10,846 bases of DNA from Bacillota bacterium (GTDB taxonomy: Bacteria > Bacillota > Clostridia > Christensenellales > CAG-138). The translations under genes and the position numbers were made by a program. Under the pieces are notes generated by a model. It worked only from the letters and a program-made list of their open reading frames with translations, ran no database searches and had not been told where the DNA came from. Positions 6,762 to 10,846 of this stretch are shown in pieces. The number at the start of each line of letters is the position of its first letter. Positions within the stretch are counted from its first letter, which is position 1. The DNA lies in NCBI GenBank assembly GCA_023458615.1, contig JAEWYV010000137.1, forward strand, positions 1-10,846, in the 5' to 3' direction.

Positions 6762-7913
6762 TTACGGCTGCATGCTGTCGCGAACCGCGACCACTGCATT
6801 GGTGTCATCGCCAATCGCGGTCGGAACCACGATCGTGCCATCTTTGATTGCGGCTTCAGCTGCCAGCACCTTGTCCTGAACGGCCTGCGGCGCAACGGCT
6901 GCGAAGTTCTTGTCGGTCACGATGCCTACGCCACCTTCGGTGAGGCCCAGGTTAACCTGCTTGCCCCAGTAGGTGCGGCCTGCATCCCATTCGTCAAAGA
7001 TCCAGACGAGGGAGTTGCCAACGTTCTTGAGGCCGGAGGTCAGCGTGTTTGCTGCCAAATCGCCGCCCAAGGTCAGCTCCTGGTCGGAGTCAACGCCGAT
7101 GAACCAGGCTTTGCCGGATTCGAGGGCTGCTTCCGCAGCGCCGTTGCCGGAGAGACCCGCGACGCCCCAGATGATGTCGGCTTTTTTGTCGTTGATCATA
7201 GAAAGCGCCATTTCCTTGGCGGTTGCGGTGTCAACATAGCTGTTGACATAGCGGGTGTCTACCTTGACTTCCGGATCGGTGGCCTTTACGCCCTCGAGGA
7301 AGCCGTAGAGGAAGTCGTTGATGACCGGGCTGTCGGTGCCGCCGACGAAGCCGACGACCTTATCCGCGTTGATGTTCTTCACAGTGGTGTCGCTGGTCAT
7401 CGCCGCTGCAAACACGCCGATGAGATAACCCATGTCGTTCTGCTTGTAGCTGATGTTAACAACGTTCTGGTTTTCGCCAACATAGGTGGTATCATCATAG
7501 ATCAGGAACTTCTGATCCGGATACGCGGTGGCAACTTCCTTCAGATAATCAGGCATCTGATAGGTGCCGACGATGACGAGGTCATATTCGCCGGATGCTG
7601 CTACTTCGTAGAGGGTCTCCAGCCACTTGGGCTGATCTTCGTCGGTACCACCCATTTCGATGGTCTTGTAGGTGATGCGTCCTGCATCCTGAAGGGCTTT
7701 CAGGCCGGACTCGGCGGAGTCAAAGAAGGACTTATCGCCAAGGTTGCCGTTGACCAGGCTGACGACGTTGTAGACCTTTGCTTCGGCTGCGGGCGCTTCG
7801 GTTGCCGCTACATCCGTTGCCGGGGCCTCGGTTGCAGCTTCCGCTGCCGGCTGGCACGCAACTGCACCAAACACGAGCAGTACTACCATCAGGAGCGTTA
7901 CGATTTTTTTCAT
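6762..7913 (-). CDS. nupN: nucleoside-binding lipoprotein, BMP/PnrA family, NupN-like
   Basis: A 383-residue substrate-binding lipoprotein, anchored on the outside of the membrane, that would capture nucleosides for the ABC importer encoded next. A lipoprotein signal peptide is clear: Lys2-Lys3, a hydrophobic stretch at 4-18 and lipobox AVAC with Cys20 as the lipid site. Residues 25-45 form a flexible linker of Ala, Thr, Glu and Pro with a repeated ATEAPA motif. The binding domain then begins at about 46; GDKSFFDSA at 59-67 is the family's GDxSFN-like ligand loop, and YKQNDMGYLIG (156-166), GFVGG (188-192) and FIGVDSDQ (271-278) are further family marks. Length fits the family. AGAGAGG at 7924-7930 selects the ATG at 7913; the earlier in-frame ATG at 7937 lacks such a site and would bury the signal peptide. 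A good promoter lies 85-113 bases upstream. Confidence 0.95.
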   Translation of the reverse strand: MKKIVTLLMVVLLVFGAVACQPAAEAATEAPATDVAATEAPAAEAKVYNVVSLVNGNLGDKSFFDSAESGLKALQDAGRITYKTIEMGGTDEDQPKWLETLYEVAASGEYDLVIVGTYQMPDYLKEVATAYPDQKFLIYDDTTYVGENQNVVNISYKQNDMGYLIGVFAAAMTSDTTVKNINADKVVGFVGGTDSPVINDFLYGFLEGVKATDPEVKVDTRYVNSYVDTATAKEMALSMINDKKADIIWGVAGLSGNGAAEAALESGKAWFIGVDSDQELTLGGDLAANTLTSGLKNVGNSLVWIFDEWDAGRTYWGKQVNLGLTEGGVGIVTDKNFAAVAPQAVQDKVLAAEAAIKDGTIVVPTAIGDDTNAVVAVRDSMQP

Positions 7914-7923
7914 TTTGTGATTT

Positions 7924-7930
7924 CCTCTCT
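7924..7930 (-). promoter_or_regulatory. ribosome binding site fixing the nupN-like start
   Basis: AGAGAGG on the - strand, ten bases before the ATG at 7913, whose product begins directly with a lipoprotein signal peptide. The upstream in-frame ATG at 7937 sits inside the palindrome TTTCATGAAA (7932-7941) and has no site before it. Confidence 0.65.
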
Positions 7931-7997
7931 CTTTCATGAAATTGTGTTCTGGGTTTCGATGAAAAAACGAGATATGTGTGGTTACCCCACAACTGTC

Positions 7998-8026
7998 AGT
8001 GTACTGTTTTGCAAACGAAAAGTCAA
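7998..8026 (-). promoter_or_regulatory. sigma-A-type promoter of the nupN-like operon
   Basis: TTGACT (8021-8026) and TACACT (7998-8003) on the - strand are separated by exactly 17 bases. Transcription would begin near 7991, leaving a leader of about 78 bases. TGTGG and CCACA arms (7977-7981 and 7987-7991, five-base spacer) straddle the predicted start and may be an operator. The leader shows no purine riboswitch core. Confidence 0.7.
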
Positions 8027-8232
8027 TGCGCCGAAAATTCTGTTTGTGTTTTTATCACGATCGTTTTTGCCGTTTCTCGCATCGATTCCTGCATATAATT
8101 ACAAGCGCCGTTCTCAGTCTTTATCGCTCATTTTTAGACTTCTTGCGGGTCTCAATACTCGAAATGCACCGAATAGTGCATAGAAATGTCTTTTTAACGA
8201 AATAATCTTTTTTATTGTGTACAACAAAATAT
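8027..8232. other. A+T-rich gap without a recognised gene
   Basis: This stretch between the nupN promoter and the terminator at 8233 has no credible protein gene. It holds inverted repeats AGTCT/AGACT (8116-8120, 8136-8140), ATGCAC/GTGCAT (8164-8169, 8176-8181) and TTGT/ACAA (8215-8224), and on the + strand a perfect TATAAT at 8094-8099 without a good -35 box. An upstream activator site region for nupN or a small + strand RNA ending at 8274 are both possible. Confidence 0.3.
8164..8181. repeat. inverted repeat ATGCAC-N6-GTGCAT
   Basis: Two perfect six-base arms (8164-8169 and 8176-8181) around CGAATA. The spacing suits a dimeric regulator site or a small RNA hairpin. It lies about 140 bases before the -35 box of the nupN-like promoter, which is far for a simple repressor. 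Confidence 0.45.
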
Positions 8233-8274
8233 AAAATCTGCCGTCGGCACTTTGTCACCAGCGGCAGATTTTTT
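8233..8274. terminator. strong bidirectional terminator after the ECF S-component gene
   Basis: AAAATCTGCCG (8233-8243) pairs perfectly with CGGCAGATTTT (8262-8272), around an 18-base loop. On the + strand six T follow the G+C part of the stem (8269-8274); on the - strand the stem runs into ATTTTATATTTTG. It ends the ECF transcript 86 bases after the stop codon and separates it from the nupN promoter. Confidence 0.85.
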
Positions 8275-8325
8275 GAAAGATTCGCAGCATAAAACTGCTT
8301 TTTGAATTTTACTGAATTTTTCGTT

Positions 8326-8357
8326 TCACTTTGCTTCGGCCAGACCGAACGAAGTGA
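8326..8357 (-). repeat. stem-loop directly after the ECF S-component stop codon
   Basis: TCACTT (8326-8331) pairs with AAGTGA (8352-8357), and after a small internal loop TTCGG (8335-8339) pairs with CCGAA (8345-8349). It begins two bases past the stop codon. On the - strand it is followed by A-rich sequence rather than T, so it is more likely a 3' mRNA stem than a terminator. Confidence 0.5.
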
Positions 8358-8359
8358 GT

Positions 8360-8923
8360 TTACTCCTCTTCCTTCGTGAGGCTGCCCTTCTTCGGGCGAA
8401 TCTTGGCGTAGGCAAAGAGCAGGAGCGTGCCGATTACGCCGCAGGCAATCGCATTCCAGAGGCAGGCGACCGCACCCTGCGTAAAGACGAGGTTAACGGG
8501 CTCTGCGTAGATGACGATGTCGAGCACGGGGGCAACGACAACCCAGGCAATGATGTTGGCAAGAATCTGATAGATGTTGAAGCGCAGAACGTCTTTCCAA
8601 CCGAATTCGCCTTCATCCGCCCTGAGCTTGGTGTAGACGAGGCCGACGAGGAACATGGACACGCCGCTGGCGATGACCCAGCTCCACCAGGGAGAGCCAT
8701 ACTGGAGCGCATCGGAAATCGCATGACCGATGAACGCAATCAAGCCGCCGGCGATGGGTCCAAACAGCGCCGCAAAGAACGCGCCGAGGCCGTATGCCGT
8801 CTGGATGGAGGTTTCAGGGATACCGGTGGGAACCTTCACATACATGAACAGCAGCGCGAACAGAGCCGCGCCGAGTCCGGTTGCAACGATGGTCTTCGTG
8901 GTTACTTTGAACATTTTCTTCAT
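8360..8923 (-). CDS. ECF transporter S component, UPF0397-like (PF07155 type)
   Basis: A 187-residue membrane protein that would bind the substrate of an energy-coupling-factor importer. About five to six hydrophobic segments are seen (roughly 10-28, 44-66, 77-98, 114-137, 148-173). The N-terminal helix carries the small-residue pattern GLGAALFA at 16-23 (A19 and A23), the kind of AxxxA motif by which S components dock on the T component. FGPIAGGLIAFIGHAISDAL at 54-73 and WWSWVIASG at 79-87 match what is known of UPF0397 proteins. GGGAGG at 8933-8938 supports this start. It follows the SAM hydrolase gene on the same strand and also has its own promoter. The T component is encoded just upstream, so a dedicated ECF module is likely. 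PF07155 members are often labelled riboflavin carriers by name only; the substrate is unknown. Confidence 0.88.
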   Translation of the reverse strand: MKKMFKVTTKTIVATGLGAALFALLFMYVKVPTGIPETSIQTAYGLGAFFAALFGPIAGGLIAFIGHAISDALQYGSPWWSWVIASGVSMFLVGLVYTKLRADEGEFGWKDVLRFNIYQILANIIAWVVVAPVLDIVIYAEPVNLVFTQGAVACLWNAIACGVIGTLLLFAYAKIRPKKGSLTKEEE

Positions 8924-8963
8924 CAGACACTACCTCCCATAATCATTATGATTCCTGTTCCAT

Positions 8964-8991
8964 ACTATACATATCGTATATGATTTGTCAA
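8964..8991 (-). promoter_or_regulatory. sigma-A-type promoter of the ECF S-component gene, with palindrome in the spacer
   Basis: A perfect TTGACA (8986-8991) and TATAGT (8964-8969) stand 16 bases apart on the - strand; transcription would begin near 8957 and give a leader of about 34 bases. CATAT and ATATG arms (8970-8974, 8978-8982) form a palindrome that fills the spacer, a typical place for a repressor. The leader is too short for a riboswitch. Confidence 0.65.
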
Positions 8992-9008
8992 GCCAACAGG
9001 CAGGCTTG
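8989..9008. repeat. hairpin CAAGCC/GGCTTG overlapping the S-component -35 box
   Basis: CAAGCC (8989-8994) and GGCTTG (9003-9008) are perfect six-base arms around eight bases. The inner arm end overlaps the -35 box of the S-component promoter. In a transcript coming from the SAM hydrolase gene it would form a stem with no T run behind it, so it is not a standard terminator. Confidence 0.45.
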
Positions 9009-9046
9009 TCCAAACGTTATTACCCTAGGGAACCCGGAGATGCCGC

Positions 9047-9892
9047 TCATTTTTTCGCGAACGACACGCGCCAGTCCGCGCCAAATGAAAGGTTATACTT
9101 TTCCTTAAAGCTGCCGCAGCTCACCGCGAGGGCAACCTTCATGAGTTCATTGTTGTAGATGATGGGTTCGCCGGGCTTCGCAAAGCCGAAGCTTTTGTGA
9201 AAGAGCACATCCTGATCGAACACCGTTTTACCGCTGTTCTCCACCATGACACGAACCGTGTCCCCATAGGCAAAGCCGCTCTCAAAGAACAGTTTCGTGG
9301 GAATATTGGTCCAAAGATTGCCAAAGTTCGGATCGTCGATTTCGAAGATTCCCTCCGCTTTACCCGCGCCAATCGCCGGTTCGAGAATTTCGTGGCGAAC
9401 GATCTCGCTGACGGGATACGCGGGGCCAACGCCTTCATAATCGATGATGCCGCTGGCGAGGCGCGCGGCGGTATAGCCAAACAGATCACGGCCATGGAAG
9501 ATGGCGACGCCCTCGGTGTCCTTGCCGCGGAGGCGGTTGACGCTTTCGTCAATCTCACGCACCTCCAGGATGCCCATCTCGCGGTCGATATGCGTCAGCG
9601 CGCCGTTATCGGGCGTCACCACATAGTATCCGCCGTTGACCTTCGCCACGCAGGCCTTGCGCGCCGTGCCAACGCCTGGATCGACCACAGAGACATAGAT
9701 CGTCCCCTCCGGCCAGAAGCGTAGGCTCTGATAGAGGCGGTAGCTCGCGCTCCAGGTGTCGTATTGTGGCAGCTCATGCGTGCCGTCGAAGATTTCCAGT
9801 TCACGATCTACACACTTCACCACGCCATACATGGAGCTGACCGCGCCTTCTTTATAGGTAAAGTCGGTTTGAAAGACTAGGATGGGTTTCAT
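9047..9892 (-). CDS. S-adenosylmethionine hydrolase (adenosine-forming), DUF62/SAM hydroxide adenosyltransferase family
   Basis: A 281-residue enzyme of the family that splits S-adenosylmethionine with water into adenosine and methionine, expected to work as a trimer in the cytoplasm. Seen: FQTDF at 7-11, where the Asp contacts the ribose; D71 in SVVDPGVG (68-75), R78 and H133 in FHGRD (132-136), matching the conserved Asp-Arg-His triad of the hydrolases; TPDNG at 93-97; and DDPNFGNLWTNI at 186-197, the C-terminal domain motif that holds the adenine. The length and the absence of an obvious extra loop speak against fluorinase or chlorinase. AGGAGA at 9899-9904 fixes the ATG at 9892; an open frame continues upstream into the T-component gene but has no family sequence. 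The gene lies between the T and S components of an ECF importer, a link to SAM-related uptake or to adenosine supply. Confidence 0.92.
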   Translation of the reverse strand: MKPILVFQTDFTYKEGAVSSMYGVVKCVDRELEIFDGTHELPQYDTWSASYRLYQSLRFWPEGTIYVSVVDPGVGTARKACVAKVNGGYYVVTPDNGALTHIDREMGILEVREIDESVNRLRGKDTEGVAIFHGRDLFGYTAARLASGIIDYEGVGPAYPVSEIVRHEILEPAIGAGKAEGIFEIDDPNFGNLWTNIPTKLFFESGFAYGDTVRVMVENSGKTVFDQDVLFHKSFGFAKPGEPIIYNNELMKVALAVSCGSFKEKYNLSFGADWRVSFAKK

Positions 9893-9898
9893 TTGAGT

Positions 9899-9904
9899 TC
9901 TCCT
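9899..9904 (-). promoter_or_regulatory. ribosome binding site fixing the SAM hydrolase start
   Basis: AGGAGA, within an A-rich stretch, six bases before the ATG at 9892. The frame is open for 78 more codons upstream through the end of the T-component gene, but this strong site and the family N-terminus place the start here. Confidence 0.75.
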
Positions 9905-9920
9905 TTTTTGATTGCTACTA

Positions 9921-10010
9921 ACGTTTAAATAAACGGATTCCAAAATTTCTGAGTGATTTTTAACTCCGTGGACGTCAAACAAACGGATCCCAGAATTTCC
10001 CGTGATTAAC
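9921..10010. repeat. imperfect direct repeat at the 3' end of the T-component gene
   Basis: The stretch 9972-10010, which encodes the last residues and stop of the T component, is echoed about 50 bases away in the gap at 9921-9964. Over the best 20 bases (9931-9950 against 9981-10000) 17 agree. In the gap copy a TAA falls where the gene has its TGA. It looks like an old tandem duplication of the gene end that has since drifted. Confidence 0.6.
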
Positions 10011-10808
10011 AAAGATGCTGATGGCGATGGTGCCGAGAAACAGCCCGAGCGCAAGACACAGCGCGAGAATATCATTTCGTTTGAGCGGCTTTGCCGAATA
10101 CCAGGTGCGCTTTTTCTCCTTGCCAAATCCGCGCAGATCCATCGTGTTGGAAATGGTCTCGATGCGATCCAGCGTAGAGAAGATCAGCGGAATCGTGATG
10201 TTGAGTATATTCTTCAGGCGTGTACCGAGCTTCTCTTTTTTAGAAAGATCCAACCCGCGGCATTGCTGCGCGGCGGAGATATCCTGATAATCGCGAATCA
10301 AATCCGGAAAGTAGCGCAGCGTCAGCGAGAATGCAAACGCCGCCTTATAACTAACCCCCGCACGGTTGATGCTCGCGGCAAGCTCGCTAGGGTTCGTCGA
10401 GAGAAAGAAGATGATGCCTAGCGGCACGACGGAGGCGTATTTGAGCGTCTTTGTCACCTGATAGAGCATTTGCTCGCTCGTAACCACATAGCGCCCCGCG
10501 ATGGTGAAGAGCACATGCTTGGTACCGTAGATATCCACCCCGTAGGTCGGGCTAAAGACAAAGGTGAGAATGAAATTGAATACCAGAAACACCAGCACAT
10601 AGAGCAACATCAGCTTAATCTGGTGAAACTGAATCTGCGACATTCTAAGAAAAACGAGGGAGAGCACCATGATGACCGCGATTGCGCGGATATCATAGGA
10701 AAACATGACTGCCGCCGTCAGGAGCAGAAAGCAGAAGAGCTTTGTTACACCGGAGAGATCATAGACGACATTGTGCCGCTCGACATAGTCAAAGAGTTTT
10801 GCTTTCAT
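9975..10808 (-). CDS. ECF transporter T component (CbiQ/EcfT family)
   Basis: A 277-residue membrane protein that couples ATPases to the S component in an energy-coupling-factor importer. Hydrophobic segments lie at about 22-38, 42-55, 65-86, 122-137 and, at the C-terminus, 246-267. Between them is the large cytoplasmic coupling domain with the two Arg-Gly motifs of the family: AAQQCRG at 179-185 and MDLRGFG at 223-229, whose Arg residues (184, 226) sit in grooves of the two ATPases. Length is normal. GAGAGGAG at 10818-10825 precedes the ATG, and that ATG overlaps the stop of the upstream gene (ATGA, 10805-10808), which suggests coupling to an ATPase gene. An 82-base gap without a terminator leads to the SAM hydrolase. 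Whether it serves only the nearby S component or several others cannot be told from the window. Confidence 0.92.
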   Translation of the reverse strand: MKAKLFDYVERHNVVYDLSGVTKLFCFLLLTAAVMFSYDIRAIAVIMVLSLVFLRMSQIQFHQIKLMLLYVLVFLVFNFILTFVFSPTYGVDIYGTKHVLFTIAGRYVVTSEQMLYQVTKTLKYASVVPLGIIFFLSTNPSELAASINRAGVSYKAAFAFSLTLRYFPDLIRDYQDISAAQQCRGLDLSKKEKLGTRLKNILNITIPLIFSTLDRIETISNTMDLRGFGKEKKRTWYSAKPLKRNDILALCLALGLFLGTIAISIFVNHGKFWDPFV

Positions 10809-10846
10809 CGCGCCGTGCTCCTCTCGTAGTCGATAAAGTGTTGCAC
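10805..10846 (-). CDS. 3' end of an upstream gene, presumed ECF ATPase (partial)
   Basis: Only the last 13 codons and the TGA are inside the window; they encode VQHFIDYERSTAR. The frame stays open to the window edge and its TGA overlaps the ATG of the T component as ATGA. The ribosome binding site of the T-component gene lies within these codons. No domain can be seen. The call as an ATPase is inferred only from the usual ATPase-then-T order of ECF operons. Confidence 0.5.
   Translation of the reverse strand: MQHFIDYERSTAR

Noticed and set aside
6714..8183. Long open frame on the + strand opposite the nupN-like gene
   Set aside because: It runs through the terminator, the lipoprotein gene and its promoter, and its product has no recognisable domain. 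The - strand gene has a signal peptide and family motifs.
7978..8205. Small + strand open frame of about 75 codons in the A+T-rich gap
   Set aside because: No good ribosome binding site, it crosses the nupN promoter, and its composition is not protein-like.
7914..8350. Purine riboswitch before the nucleoside-binding protein gene
   Set aside because: The conserved paired-loop core of guanine and adenine riboswitches was looked for by eye in the leader and the gap and was not found. The predicted leader of about 78 bases is also short for an aptamer plus switch.
8345..8350. CCGAAC resembling half of a PurR box
   Set aside because: It is part of a post-stop stem-loop, far from any promoter, and has no second correctly spaced half.
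8924..9046. SAM riboswitch controlling the ECF S component
   Set aside because: The gap is only 123 bases, the predicted leader about 34 bases, and no S-box-like core was seen.
9047..9892. Fluorinase or chlorinase
   Set aside because: These belong to the same superfamily, but the Asp-Arg-His hydrolase triad is present and no extra loop typical of the halogenating enzymes is apparent.
9893..10126. N-terminal extension of the SAM hydrolase
   Set aside because: The extra 78 codons overlap the T-component gene in another frame, and the strong AGGAGA site directly before 9892 gives the family's usual N-terminus.

Overview
The window looks like the chromosome of a Gram-positive, low-copy-transporter type of Bacillota, most likely a gut or anaerobic Clostridia-like species. 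This rests on the BmpA/NupN-type lipoprotein system, an ECF-type transporter with a UPF0397-like S component, strong AGGAGG-type ribosome binding sites before nearly every gene, and tight gene overlaps. Coding regions are fairly G+C-rich and the gaps are clearly A+T-rich. The genus cannot be told from this sequence. No mobile element, CRISPR array, tRNA or rRNA was seen.

Layout. One gene is on the + strand: a nucleoside phosphorylase of the uridine phosphorylase-like family (106-849). It converges on everything else, which lies on the - strand, and a hairpin at 885-917 can stop transcription from both sides. Reading the - strand in the direction of transcription (from 10846 down): the last codons of a gene that is probably an ECF ATPase (10805-10846, cut by the window edge), an ECF T component (9975-10808), an S-adenosylmethionine hydrolase of the DUF62 family (9047-9892), and an ECF S component of the UPF0397 type (8360-8923), which also has its own good promoter. 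A strong bidirectional terminator (8233-8274) closes that block. After an A+T-rich gap with a good promoter come a nucleoside-binding lipoprotein (nupN-like, 6762-7913), two hairpins, a two-domain ATPase (nupO-like, 4867-6447), two permeases (nupP-like 3756-4877 and nupQ-like 2800-3756) and two different nucleoside hydrolases (1862-2803 and 922-1857).

How it may work together. The nup-like transporter brings nucleosides in; the two hydrolases cut them to free base and ribose; the phosphorylase across the terminator can do the same with phosphate. Genes from nupO to the last hydrolase overlap or nearly touch, so uptake and cleavage form one operon. The hairpins between nupN and nupO would let the binding protein be made in excess over the membrane parts, a common arrangement for ABC importers. 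The neighbouring block pairs an ECF vitamin-type importer with an enzyme that splits S-adenosylmethionine into adenosine and methionine. That pairing is the least explained part of the window: it suggests an importer for S-adenosylmethionine or a related compound whose adenosine half would enter the nucleoside salvage genes next door. That link is inference, not something the sequence proves.
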